A stretch of DNA of 64,000 nt, taken from positions 248,001 to 312,000 of the forward strand of contig CAJQUN010000514.1 of assembly GCA_907163345.1 (NCBI GenBank), given 5' to 3'. This document shows positions 21,240 to 33,456 of this stretch, one piece after another. Within the stretch, counting starts at the first letter, position 1. Each line of letters begins with the position of its first letter. The notes under the pieces were generated by a model, which saw nothing but the letters and a program-made list of their open reading frames with translations, was not told where the DNA came from and did no database searches. Both the position numbers and the translations under genes were made by a program. Source of the DNA: Haberlea rhodopensis (Eukaryota > Streptophyta > Magnoliopsida > Lamiales > Gesneriaceae).

Positions 21240-23574
21240 TGTGAGACCCCGATACTTAAACATAATGTAAGGTGCAATTATGAGAACTAATCATGCATAA
21301 TCAAAGTATTTAATTGTGTTGACATCTTGAGCTTAAGGGTCACGTGCGCCAATAAAAAATTTCAAAAGAAAAATAGTTACATTCCTCAAAACAATAGGAG
21401 TGACACTATAGTTCTACTCTACTACTTGTAGAGACTACACAAAAGAACTCTGTCCTGCCATCGTTGTGGCACTCCTTACAGCTCAAAGTATCAACCCCGA
21501 CCCTAGTTCTCCTTAGCAAAAGCACCTACAAAGACAACCCCCAATAAGCATATCATAATTCATATTCAACATAATATGAATGTAAAACGTAAATGCATAA
21601 ATCATAAATACAAAACACTTCCTGTATTTCCATCGCATTTACAACGCCTATTGGTTGTCCCTGTACAATAATTCATAATCAAATCACTATATGAACATAT
21701 GGCCTCATAAATAAATGTCATGACATATCATTACTTTTTCTCGAGTCAGTCATCATCAGTTATTTTAATGCTTCTTCGCTCCTTAATCTCAAAACAAGCG
21801 GTATCTCATCATCGCTTCTTCATACAAGCGGTATCTCACCCTCGCTTAGTATGGCATACCCCGCCTCTATGTGCAAGCGAGCCTCCCCCCTCCCGCTCCA
21901 CATATTTAGCGGTAAAGCGTAAGCATTAAAATCTTCACTGTGATCACCCCTGACTCTTGGAATACACCTCTATTATTCCACAGCACAATATGCAATCACA
22001 ATGCATAATAACATGTATCATACTCTTAATGCATCACTTTGCATTCATCATGTGTCAAATAGACAAACATAAAGTACATGTTACCGTTGGGTGCCCGTAC
22101 GTCGCTTACGTACCTTTCCAAAATGTAGTGTGTTGCGGGACTCTATCCCCTGCGCTGTGTAGCTATCTGTGAAGGCTCTACACCAGTGTACAACACAATA
22201 TTAGATGCCAATTTATAGTCCAAAATCAAAAAATCCAACAAAATATCATTTTTCATTATTCTGCCTCTGGCGATCGATCGCTACCTTGAGGCGATCGATC
22301 GCTAGACTTCACTGGCCCATGGCGATCGATCGCGCCATTCATGGCGATCGATCGCTTGTCTTTGATTTTGGCTACTGGCCTTCGGCGATCGATCGCCCCA
22401 TTTGTGGTGATCGATCGCCACATGCTCTGTGCGCGATATTTTCCAGATTTCAGAACACTCAATTTCACACCATTCAATCTAGCATATATGACACACAACA
22501 TGCTTGAACAAACATGTTAGTAGCTACAAGGTACTACCGTGAGTGTAATCAAATCAAAGTTATACCCAAACTTAAACCCACATGCATGAAAATCACCCAA
22601 CAATATCAGTACCCATCCATGATTTTCTGAAAACAGGGTACATATTTCATTTCCAGATTTCTCGAGCACCTCATTTCATGCTATTAAAACTACAACATAT
22701 AACATAAAACATGCTCGAAGAAAAACGCCAAGGGCTTTACAAAACTACCATGCATGTACTCAAATTAAAGGTTTACCAAAAACCTAGCTAACATGCATGA
22801 TAATATCTCCACAACTTCACTCCCATCCCATATTTTCCAGAAAAACAGGGCATACTTTACCCAGATTTTCGAACACTAAATTTTACATGCTTAAATCCTT
22901 CACATAAAACATGTAACATGCTCAAGGAAAAATACTGGAAGCTTCATAACAACACCATGTAAGCATTTAAATCGAAGGTTTTAAGAAACCTAAGCTAACA
23001 TGCCATTTTTACACCAACAAAAAGCATGAACTTAAACAACTTAAATTCAAAACCAGAACATGGTTTCTCACCCTTCTTTGCTCCAATTTTTGGAAGGCTT
23101 CAAAGCAATAAAAATGGTTGAACTCCTTCCTATCTTGCTCAGTAAGTGTTGGACGATTTTTGGGAGAGAAAGGGTGGGATTTCAGACATGGAAAGGTGGA
23201 GTGGGAGAAGAGGAAAGAGGTATGGGTGAGCAGCTGGCAGCAGGGTATGGGTCAAGGGGGGTGGTTGGGTGGTGGGTTAAGTGATGTGTTATGTTTTGGT
23301 CCCGGTATTTAGCACGATGTATTAAAATATCCTCACATGATATTTTATAGTATTTACTCAATAAAATACTACAAATTTCCAAATAAACATGCTATACCAC
23401 GATGACCAACACACACCCTAAATAATCATACTACAACCCAAAATCCCTACACATTCACATACACCCTAAAATAAATTTCCCCAATATAAATAATTCAACA
23501 CAAAGAATTATTACCACAATCTTCATAACATGATTAATATTTAAAAAACACATAATCATTTCGGGGATATCACA
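21240..23574 (-). repeat. Tek-2 3' LTR
   Basis: On the minus strand from 23574: a TATA-like CTATAAAATA at 23341-23350, three palindrome pairs, a GTACGT/ACGTAC hairpin with loop CGCTT (22097-22113), a block of AAGCGG...CGCTT hairpins (about 21795-21915) and the TGTGAGACC end. Apparent ORFs within are not supported. Confidence 0.95.
22270..22418. repeat. Three palindrome pairs in Tek-2 3' LTR
   Basis: GCGATCGATCGC units start at 22270, 22291, 22322, 22344, 22385 and 22407; intervals are 21, 31, 22, 41 and 22. The last unit is GTGATCGATCGC. The intervals closely match those in Tek-1 although flanking sequence differs. Confidence 0.9.
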
Positions 23575-23588
23575 ATACTCCCCTACTT
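23575..23588 (-). promoter_or_regulatory. Tek-2 polypurine tract
   Basis: On the minus strand AAGTAGGGGAGTAT directly precedes the 3' LTR, the position of the primer for second-strand DNA synthesis. Tek-3 has the same 14 bases at 45612-45625. Confidence 0.85.
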
Positions 23589-23662
23589 ATAAGATTTCGT
23601 CCTCGAAATCAGCATGCACTTACCCTGGTAATACAAAACACAAATCACATACCAGAAAACAG

Positions 23663-26600
23663 TTATGGATAGTGCTGCACCATGTGTCGCTCCGTCTCCC
23701 ACGTGGCCTCCTCAACACCACTACGATCCCACTGAACTTTGACCATAGGAATAACTTTGTTTCTCAGTCTGCGATCTGCCCGATCCAAAATCCTGATAGG
23801 CTGCTCCACATAGGAAACATCGGACTCAACCTGAACCTCAGAAGGCTGCAACACATGAGAAGGATCTGGCTCGTATTTCCGCAACATAGATACGTGAAAC
23901 ACATCATGTATGCCGGACAGAGAGGGCGGTAAAGCTAGTCGGTATGCCAGAGTACCAATACGCTGTAAGATCTCGTACGGTCCCACATATCTCGGGGATA
24001 ATTTCCCCTGCATACCAAACCGTACCACACCCCTGAGAGGTGAGATCTTCAGAAAGACTCTGTCACCCAACTGAAACTCTAACGGCCGACGTCGTTGATT
24101 AGCATACGCTGCTTGTCTGTCCTGGGCTGCTTTCATTTTCTGTCTTATCACCTTTACCTTTTCTTCCATTTCCCGGATCAAATCTGGTCCTCCGACTGAT
24201 TTGCGATCCACGTCGTCCCAACACAAAGGTGACCTACAACGTCTACCATAGAGGGCCTCAAAAGGAGCCATTTGAATGCTTGCCTGGTAGCTGTTGTTGT
24301 AAGAGAACTCTACTAAGGCCACCGAGTCCTGCCAAGAAGTATCGAATTCCAACACACAAGCCCTCAACATATCTTTGAGCGTCTGTATGGTACGCTCGGT
24401 CTGCCCATCCGTTTGGAGATGGTATGCTGTGCTCAACCTTAATTCTGTACCCAGAGCTGACTGTAGACCTTCCCAGAAGTGAGATGTAAACCGCGGATTT
24501 CGATCAGACACAATCGAAACAGGGATCCCGTGCAGTCTCACCACATCTCTGATATATAACTGAGCCATCCTCAGGTACGTGAAAGTCATACTGTAGGGAA
24601 TAAAATGAGCCACTTTAGTCAATCTATTAACGACTACCTAGATGGCATCAAAACCCAAAACAGTCCTCGGTAAGTGGGTCACGAAGTCCATGGATATGTG
24701 CTCCCACTTCCACTGTGGTATCTCTAAGCTCCTTAGCTCACCACCAGGCCTCTGCCTCTCAACCTTTACCTGCTGACAAATCAAACACCTTTTGACGAAT
24801 GAAGTAACATCTTGTTTCATTCGCCTCCACCAAAATTGGCTGCATAAATCCTTATACATTTTCTTTTCGCCCGGGTGGATACTCATCCTGCTGCAATGGG
24901 CTCGCTGTAATATTCCTTGACGCAACTCAGGCGTATTCGGAACCACCCATCGATCACCTAACCTCAAGGAACCATCCTCAGCCGCCCTGAACTTCGATGA
25001 CTGACCCAAACGAACCACGAATAACCATCTATGAACCTCTTCGTCGGTCTCCTGAGCCTTCCTGATGTGATCATAAATAACTGGCTCAGCTAATAAGGTC
25101 AAAACCTGCACTGGTGAAGCAGACACATCGTAATCAAACCCCAAATGGCAGTAGGAGCCCATCATAGCTGATAGACACATGGCATCCTCTGCTGTGCTCT
25201 TCACCTTCCGACTCAAATCATCGGCTGTCAAATTTGCTCTCCCCGGATGGTATTCGATTTCACAGTCATAATCCTTCAGCAGGTCCATCCATCTCCTCTG
25301 TCTCATATTCAGCTCAGCCTGCGTAAATAAGAACTTCAGGCTCTTGTGATCAGTGAAGATGGTGAATGAGGTACCATATAAGTAGTGTCGCCAGATCTTC
25401 AAGGCAAACACTATAGCTGCTAGCTCCAAATCGTGGACTGGATACCTCGCCTCGTGTGGCTTCAATTGTCTCGAAGCGTAAGCCACAACGTGCTTATCCT
25501 GCATCAGCACGCATCCTAAACCCTGAAGCGATGCGTCGGTATAGAGAACGAACCCTTTGTTCTCCCTGGGAATCACCAAAACTGGCGCTGAAGTCAATCT
25601 GTGCTTCAACTCCTGGAAGCTCTGCTCACAAGCTTCCGACCAAAGGAATGGAACTCCCTTCTGAGTTTGTTGCGTCAGTGGCTTGGCAATCTTCGAAAAT
25701 CCTTCGACAAAGTGTCGATAATACCCAGCCAAACCAAGAAAACTCCAAATCTCAGATACTGTAGTAGGGGCAGACCAATCCATAACTGCATCTACCTTCC
25801 TCAGGTCTACTGAGATCCCTTCTCAAGAGATAACGTGACCCAAGAACGCTACAATACTCAGCCAGAACTCACACTTGCTGAGCTTGGCGTACAACTGATG
25901 ATCTCGGAGGATCTGAAGCACCGTCCTCAAATGATTGGCATGCTCCTCCTCACTTCTTGAATAGACAAGGATGTCATCTATGAATACGATCACAAACTGA
26001 TCAAGGTACTCCTGAAATACTCGGTTCATCAGGCTCATAAAGACAGCCGGGGCATTCGTCACCCCGAATGGCATCACCAATAACTCGTAGTGCCCGTACC
26101 GAGTTCGAAAGGCTGTCTTTTGAATGTCATCAGCCCTAACTCGTATCTGGTGGTAGCCTGACCTCAAGTCAATCTTTGAGTAAATCTCTGTGCCCTGAAG
26201 CTGATCAAATAAATCATCAATCCTCGGAAGGGGGTACTTGTTCTTAATAGTCACTTTGTTCAATTGACGGTAATCGATACACAGGCCCATCGAACCGTCC
26301 TTTTTCTTCACGAACAAGACTGGTGCACCCCAAGGCGATAAACTAGGACGAATGTATCCCTTGTCGAGGAGTTCCTGTAACTGTACCTTCAGCTCCCTCA
26401 GCTCTGCCGGTGTCATCCTATAAGGAGCACGGGAAATAGCAGATGTCCCTGGCAGTAGCTCGATCTCAAACTCAACATCCCTGATCGGCGGAAACCCTGG
26501 AATCTCATCCGGGAACACATCGATGAATTCTGCAACCACTGGTATATCCCCGATCCTTAATTCTTCCTTTTCCTCAGATACATCCACGGCATAAATGATG

Positions 26601-27136
26601 TAACCTGTATGACCACGTACCAATAGCCGTGACATCTTAACTGCTGAGATCACTGGAATCTTTGGACGAGAGCCATCCCCATAAAAGGTCCACTGGAACC
26701 CCTGATCAGATAGGAAGTGCACCATCCGCTGTCGGCAATCAACCACTGCCTGGTATCTGCTCAATACATCAATGCCGACAATGCAGTCAAAATCTGCCAT
26801 CTCTAATAAAATCAGATCGGCCCTCAGATCATTGCCCTCAAAATAAATGAGGCAATCAGATAACAGTCGATCCGCAATCACATGCTTTCCCGTGGGTGTC
26901 GAGACCATGAGAGGCGTGGGTAACAGAGACGAGCACAAGTGGTGTCTCTCAACAAAAGTAACAGATACAAAAGAATGAGAAGCACCTGTATCTACCAAAA
27001 TAAATGCAGGGTACGTAAGTAAGTGACACGTACCAGCAATCACCTCCTCCGGGGCTGCCTCTGCCTGCTCTCGCGTCAAAGCATACACTTGTCCCTGCGG
27101 CGGTCCTGCCGCCTGACCTCCCTGTGGTCGAGGCAC
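23663..27136 (-). pseudogene. pol: Tek-2 pol with chromodomain-like end
   Basis: Three consecutive open stretches with shared layout: protease LVDTGASHSF and RT VFIDDILVYS (25823-27136), RNase H YTDASLQGLG, HHCC and integrase start (24638-25783), integrase core with SDRNPRF and TDGQTERT and a C-terminal end RILDRADRRLRNKVIPMV plus EEATWETE (23663-24622). The last part is the Tekay-type chromodomain-like end thought to guide integration into heterochromatin. Breaks are single stops: TGA after GHVIS and TAG after FDAI where Tek-1 has Trp. Confidence 0.93.
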
Positions 27137-28166
27137 AAACTACTGTCTCGATGGTGCCGTCCTAGCGTCAAATCTTGGCCTATTCGGCCCAGAGTCTGCC
27201 TGACCTGCCCGATTGGGGCAAGCCCGAGCTAAGTGGCCCACCTTGCCACAAACATAACAGCCTCGGCAGTCACGTGACGAGTGAAATCCTCCACAGCGTT
27301 CACACCTGTCCCCTCCTGCCTTACTCCCCTGTGTAGGTCCCCAATTGCTTTGCTTCTGACCTTGAGACTTCTTCCCACCATATCTAGAAGATGATGTGGC
27401 CCCACGAGGCTTGAACTAGTCACCTCGCGGCCTCAGGCTATCAACAACAGGTCTCTGTGGTGCTACAAAAGGGGGTACAACTTCCTTGTACACGCCCACT
27501 GCAATCTCTGCCAGCTCTGCCCTAGTCAGGGCATCATCAAAAGAGCTGGGGTTGTTGGAGACAACCCGATCAAATAGCTCTGGCCTCAGTCCCTTCAGGA
27601 AATGCCTCATCTTCGCATGGCTGCTCACAGCAATATGAGGGACATACCTCAACAGTGAGGAATACTGCAAAGCAAAATCTGAAACTGACATGCTGCCCTG
27701 CTTCAAATTAGTGAACTCGTCCTCTTTTACTTGTCTGGCAGCTGCAGAAAAATACCGATTAAGGAACCGGGTCCTGAATACAGTCCAGTCTACCACCATA
27801 CCTTGAGCCCTCAGCTCCATCACAGTGGGCTTCCACCACATAGAAGGCTTTTTTCGCCATTTGAAACTCTGCTAGTCGTAACCATGCGGTCCGTGCACAA
27901 GGCGCAGTCACAAGTATCTGTTCTATCCGTTCCAGCCACTCTTCGGCCCCTTCTCCAGACTCGGTCCCCTCAAACATGGGTGGATGGAAGTTCAGAAACT
28001 GTGTCAAACTGAGCTCCCCTGGTAATAACATCTGTGCACCGGGCTCCACGCCCACAGCAGGTGGCGGTAAAGGATTCATCTGAGCAATACTAGCATTCAT
28101 ACTGCCCATATCCCCTACCTCTTCATTGAGGTTCTCCGGGTTAATAGCCGACATGCTGCAACACAA
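27137..28166 (-). pseudogene. gag: Tek-2 gag
   Basis: From the start near 28160 the product has LSLTQFL, PPMFEGTE and EEWLERIEQI, then after a frame change LNRYFSAAARQVKEDEF and LRYVPHIA, and finally a zinc knuckle CYVCGKVGHLARAC at about 27230-27280. A TAG at RGD-stop-FKPRG and a TAG just before VPRPQ break the frame. This is the particle-forming Gag. Confidence 0.9.
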
Positions 28167-28351
28167 AAGTTAACAACAATACCAAAAGAAGTTCATAGTA
28201 TAAGCCGTTAGATAACAAGAGTATCATATTCAAAAGCATGTTAGTATAACACTTATACAAAAATATGCATCACATGCATAACATGCCCAATAATGAATAC
28301 CTAACCAACTTGTCTCTAAAGGCTACCCTTCACTCTTCCCTGGTTATCTAA

Positions 28352-28368
28352 CCACTGCTCTGATACCA
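28352..28368 (-). promoter_or_regulatory. Tek-2 primer binding site (initiator tRNA-Met)
   Basis: The same 17 bases as in Tek-1, TGGTATCAGAGCAGTGG on the minus strand, five bases from the LTR. The leader up to gag (28167-28351) is AT-rich without other features. Confidence 0.92.
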
Positions 28369-28373
28369 CTAAA

Positions 28374-30700
28374 TGTGAGACCCCGATACTTAAACATAAT
28401 GTAAGGTGCAATTATGAGAACTAATCATGCAAATCAAAGTATTTAATTGTGTTGACATATTGAGCTTAAGGGTCACGTGCGCCAATAAAAAATTTCAAAA
28501 TAGTTACATTCCTCAAAACAATAGGAGTGACACTATAGTTCTACTCTACTACTTGTAGAGACTACACAAAAGAACTCTGTCCTGCCATCGTTGTGGCACT
28601 CCTTACAGCTCAAAGTATCAACCCCGACCCTAGTTCTCCTTAGCAAAAGCACCTACAAAGACAACCCCCAACATAAGCATATCATAATTCATATTCAACA
28701 TAATATGAATGTAAAATGTAAATGCATAAATCATAAATACAAAACACTTCCTGTATTTCCATCGCATTTACAACGCCTATTGGTTGTCCCTGTACAATAA
28801 TTCATAATCAAATCACTATATGAACATATGGCCTCATAAATAAATGTCATGACATATCATTACTTTTTCTCGAGTCAGTCATCATCAGTTATTTTAATGC
28901 TTCTTCGCTCCTTAATCTCAAAACAAGCGGTATCTCATCATCGCTTCTTCATACAAGCGGTATCTCACCCTCGCTTAGTATGGCATACCCCGCCTCTATG
29001 TGCAAGCGAGCCTCCCCCCTCCCGCTCCACATATTTAGCGGTAAGGCGTAAGCATTAAAATCTTCACTGTGATCACCCCTGACTCGTGGAATACACCTCT
29101 ATTATTCCACAGCACAATATGCAATCACAATGCATAATAACATGTATCATACTCTTAATGCATCACTTTGCATTCATCATGTGTCAAATAGACAAACATA
29201 AAGTACATGTTACCGTTGGGTGCCCGTACGTCGCTTACGTACCATTCCAAAAGGTAGTGTGTTGCGGGACTCTATCCCCTGCGCTGTGTAGCTATCTGTG
29301 AAGGCTCTACACCAGTGTACAACACAATATTAGATGCCAATTTATAGTCCAAAATCAAAAAATCCAACAAAATATCATTTTTCATTATTCTGCCTCTGGC
29401 GATCGATCGCTAGAGGCGATCGATCGCTACCTTGAGGCGATCGATCGCCAGACTTCACTGGCCCATGGCGATCGATCGTGCCATTCATGGCGATCGATCG
29501 CTTGTCTTTGATTTTGGCTATTGGCCTTCGGCGATCGATCGCCACATGCTCTGTGCGCGATATTTTCCAGATTTCAAAACACTCAATTTCACACCATTCA
29601 ATCTAGCATATATGACACACAACATGCTTGAACAAACATGTTAGTAGCTACAAGGTACTACCGTGAGTGTAATCAAATCAAAGTTATACCCAAACTTAAA
29701 CACACATGCATGAAAATCACCCAACAATATCAGTACCCATCCATGATTTTCTGAAAACAGGGTACATATTTCATTTCCAGATTTCTCGAGTACCTCATTT
29801 CATGCTATTAAAACTACAACATATAACATAAAACATGCTCGAACAAAAACGCCAAGGGCTTTACAAAACTACCATGCATGTACTCAAATTAAAGGTTTAC
29901 CAAAAACCTAGCTAACATGCATGATAATATCTCCACAACTTCACTCCCATCCCATATTTTCCAGAAAAACAGGGCACACACTATACCCAGATTTTCGAAC
30001 ACTAAATTTTACATGCTTAAATCCTTCACATAAAACATGTAACATACTCAAGGAAAAATACTGGAAGCTTCATAACAACACCATGTAAGCATTTAAATCG
30101 AAGGTTTTAAGAAACCTAAGCTAACATGCCATTTTTACACCAACAAAAAGCATGAACTTAAACAACTTAAATTCAAAACCAGAACATGGTTTCTCACCCT
30201 TCTTTGCTCCGATTTTTGGAAGGCTTCAAAGCAATAAAAATGGTTGAACTCCTTCCTATCTTGCTCAGTAAGTGTTGGACGATTTTTGGGAGAGAAAGTG
30301 TGGGATTTCAGACATGGAAAGGTGGAGTGGGAGAAGGGGAAAGAGGTATGGGTGAGCAGCTGGCAGCAGGGTATGGGTCAAGGGGGGTGGTTGGGTGGTG
30401 GGTTAAGTGATGTGTTATGTTTTGGTCCCGGTATTTAGCACGATGTATTAAAATATCCTCACATGATATTTTATAGTATTTACTCAATAAAATACTACAA
30501 ATTTCCAAATAAACATGCTATACCACGATGACCAACACACACCCTAAATAATCATACTACAACCCAAAATCCCTACACATTCACATACACCCTAAAATAA
30601 ATTTCCCCAATATAAATAATTCAACACAAAGAATTATTACCACAATCTTCATAACATGATTAATATTTAAAAAACACATAATCATTTCGGGGATATCACA
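28374..30700 (-). repeat. Tek-2 5' LTR
   Basis: Partner of 21240-23574 with the same GTACGT/ACGTAC hairpin (29226-29242) and hairpin block. Most visible length difference is in the palindrome cluster. It ends GGGGATATCACA followed by the GATAT duplication and Ath-1 protease sequence. Confidence 0.95.
29399..29542. repeat. Palindrome cluster in Tek-2 5' LTR
   Basis: Units start at 29399, 29416, 29437, 29468, 29490 and 29531. Compared with the other LTR a unit was gained at the left (an extra 17 bases) and the last unit with its spacer was lost (22 bases). One unit reads GCGATCGATCGT. Confidence 0.9.
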
Positions 30701-30705
30701 GATAT

Positions 30706-32262
30706 TTCAAGGCGTCATGTATATTAAATTTAACGACTTCACCATCAAATTCCATAGCGAGTGTTCCACTATGAACGTCTATCTTAGTCTTAGAAGTCTT
30801 CAAAAAGGGTATTCCCAACAATAGTGGACTACTATTGTCATCATTTGCCATGCTAAGCACATAAAATCTGCGGGAAAAACTAAAGCATTTACTTGCACCA
30901 ACACATCATCTAGAATTCCTTTAGGGTATGCATTAGACATATCCGCTAATTGGACAATAACCCTAGTTTCACTTAAAAGGTCCTAGATTTAATGAAGCAT
31001 AAATATGACATGACATTTATCGATGCTCCTAAATCTAGCATGGCTTTTTCTAGACGTGTGTTACCAATCGTGCATGAGATGGTAAACATACCTGGATCCT
31101 TGCACTTGGTGGGGATCTTTCTTTGAATAACAGCTGAGATGTTCTCCCCCAGCTCAACTTTTTGGCACCCCTTCAACTTCTGTTTCCGCTTTGTAGTGCA
31201 TAACTCCTTCAAGAACTTTGTGTAGCGGGGTATTTGCTTGATAGCGTCCAACAGTGGGATATTCACTTCGCATCTGCGGAAGGTGTTGTAGAGATCCTTG
31301 ATGTTCTCATCTTTCCTACTATCCTTCAAAGCAAGAGGAAAAGGGGTTCATTTTTATATTCAAAAGGTGGAGGAGACTTACCTCGAGGTTCCTCCTCTTG
31401 TGTAGATTCATTTCCATTGTGCTCAAGTTCTTGTTCCTCCTCTTGTGTAGTATGCGGGATTTCCAACTTCTCCGGTTCTTCCAATTCCTTACCATTCCTT
31501 AGCTTAATGGCGGTTGCATTCTCTCGTGGATTCATCACTGGCTGGGAGGGTAATTTATGGGATCCTTGAGCTTCCAAACGGTTAAGGTTGGTTGCATTTT
31601 GTCCCACTTGAGTGTTTAAACTTTGAATGCTTTCCCGCGTTTCCTGTTGAAATTTAGTAACATTGTGAGCAAGATCTTGAACAATATTCTCAAGTCTATC
31701 AGTAGTAGTAGGGAATTGAGAATTTTGTTGTGGTCTCTAGAATGGTGGTTGATAGGGTGGCGGATTAGACTGCATTTGTGGTTCCGCTTGGTTCCCATAT
31801 CTCAAGTTTGGATGATCTCTCCATCCTGGGTTGTAAGTGCTAGAGAAAGGGTCATATCTTCGTTGTGGTTGTCCCGAAAAGCCGCCCACGACATTCGCTT
31901 GCTCACTGGATGGTTCTTGAAGTGAGGGACGTTCATCGGTTGTATGGCTCATCTCTAAGGAAATCCCACATGGCTTAACATTTTGCCCATTCCCACCTGA
32001 CATCTGTCGAACAAGAGAGGTTAAATGAATTAGTTGTTATTCAAGGTTAGAGACGTTTACCTCAGTTTGTTTCCTTTGGGATGGTTCGTCTCTAAAGTTG
32101 CCAAATCGTTGTGAATTAGTCGCCATGTTTGCTATCAAATTCCTCACCTCTTCCGGTGTTTTATCTACAAAAGCTCCACCGCTTGCAGCATCTACTAAAT
32201 TTATGTCACTAGACAACAAGTCTTCATAATAGTATTGAATGAGGAGATGTTCACTTATCTGA
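30706..32262 (-). pseudogene. gag: Ath-1 gag C-terminal part and protease
   Basis: From 32262 leftwards the reading gives the Athila gag phrase SGGAFVDKTPEEVRNLIANM, then QRRYDPFSSTYNPGWRDHPN, a coiled region TDRLENIVQDLAHN, an acidic KELEEPEKLE section and the protease with CTIGNTRLEKAMLDLGASINVM (about 31010-31080). It continues to a LLLGIPFLKT and MEFDGEVVKFNIHDAL phrase up to Tek-2. Stops and frameshifts occur near 32037, 31737, 31326 and 30973. Confidence 0.88.
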
Positions 32263-33116
32263 TGTTAGGATCGAATGGAAGTGTTTAGAGGGGGGTGAAT
32301 AAACACTCTACTAAAATTTATATTTATAGATTTTCCTGGATTGATTTCACTTGGGTTAGCAACTGAAATCTATTTCTTAATCAATTCCAAACTGAACAGG
32401 CCACTACCAGACTGAAACTCCTAGTCTCTCAATCTGTTAAGACATAATCCGTCTGACAGTTACAAAGAACTCAATCTTCTATCTTAGAATAAGTACAATT
32501 GATAGAGTGAATTATTCTAAGCACAAATGATCCTTAAACGATCAAATATAACAATAAGACGTGCTTTCAACTTTGAGCAGATCGATAAGATGAAGTCTTT
32601 CGATGATAGTGTTCTGCTCAAGTGGATGCCCAATAAAATTGTTGATCTTGTATGTCTCTTATAGTCGCGTATCGTATTGTATATTGAGCATTTAAGTTGC
32701 ACCTATATATAGGCATTTCCGCCAACGACAATATTTCCTTTTGTGTGCAACTCTTTACTTTGGTCAACCTCTGAACAAACTGCAGTCTTTTATTTTAGAC
32801 ACTTTCCCTTCTGGTCTGTTCTTTCGGCGCTTGTCAGATAAGATCTCCTTTGTCTATTTACCATTTAAGGTAATCTTCAGTCTTTGGTCTATTTCAGCAT
32901 TAAATGCAACATTAAATGCTTCAATAAATAGCCGTTCATTATTCGGATTGATGAACGAAGTTTGCTAACTCAGTCCGAAATGATAAGTTCTGATCTGGTC
33001 TGCATTGATCTGCGTCGATCTGGTCTGTTCTGATCTGGTTGACATGGATCTGGTCTGTATCGATCTGGTTGATATCGATCTGGTCTGTTTTGTCATTGAC
33101 TTAATTGGTCTGGACA
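32263..33116 (-). repeat. Sire-2 3' LTR with internal deletion
   Basis: It ends (minus strand) in CGATCCTAACA at 32263 and starts TGTCCAGACC at 33116. Compared with 41461-42480 it lacks about 200 bases in the middle (near 32405) and roughly 30 bases at its start. A TATATATAG box on the minus strand is at 32703-32712, and GATCTGGTCTG repeats at 32985-33110 lie upstream of it. Confidence 0.85.
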
Positions 33117-33130
33117 AATTCCCCCTTTTT
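33117..33130 (-). promoter_or_regulatory. Sire-2 polypurine tract
   Basis: On the minus strand AAAAAGGGGGAATT abuts the 3' LTR. A second tract, AAAAAGGGGGGAAAT, lies at 33463-33477, overlapping the end of the extra ORF. Repeated tracts are a Sirevirus trait. The 330 bases between them are AT-rich and otherwise empty. Confidence 0.8.
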
Positions 33131-33456
33131 GATGATGACAAAACCTAGCTTCTTTATCCTTTTATTAAGTCCTTTTTTCTTGTAGAAATTTTGTTCATAT
33201 CGATTAAGTCTTTTTGTTCAAAATAAATTAACAATTAAAAATAAAGGAATAAGACTAAGAATTGTCATTCAGATCGATTAAGTCTTTTGGTTCAAAATAA
33301 ATGAACTGTTAAAAATAAATGAATGAGACTGAGAATTCAGACTGCAAGACTTTTTATAAACTTGTCTGATGAATACATTTACATATGTAATTCATTACAG
33401 ACAGTTATTTATGTCTTCTTTACGGGCTGCTGTTCTGGATGCTGTTCTGGCTTCAG

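Larger units (their letters stand above)
21240..30700 (-). mobile_element. Tek-2, Tekay-type chromovirus in Ath-1
   Basis: LTRs of 2335 and 2327 bp (TGTGAGACCCC...ATATCACA) flank a nearly full-length interior of about 4.8 kb. The GATAT duplication is at 21235-21239 and 30701-30705. Primer site and polypurine tract are both present. The LTRs are nearly identical except for palindrome copy number, so the insertion is recent, yet pol has several stops. Confidence 0.95.
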
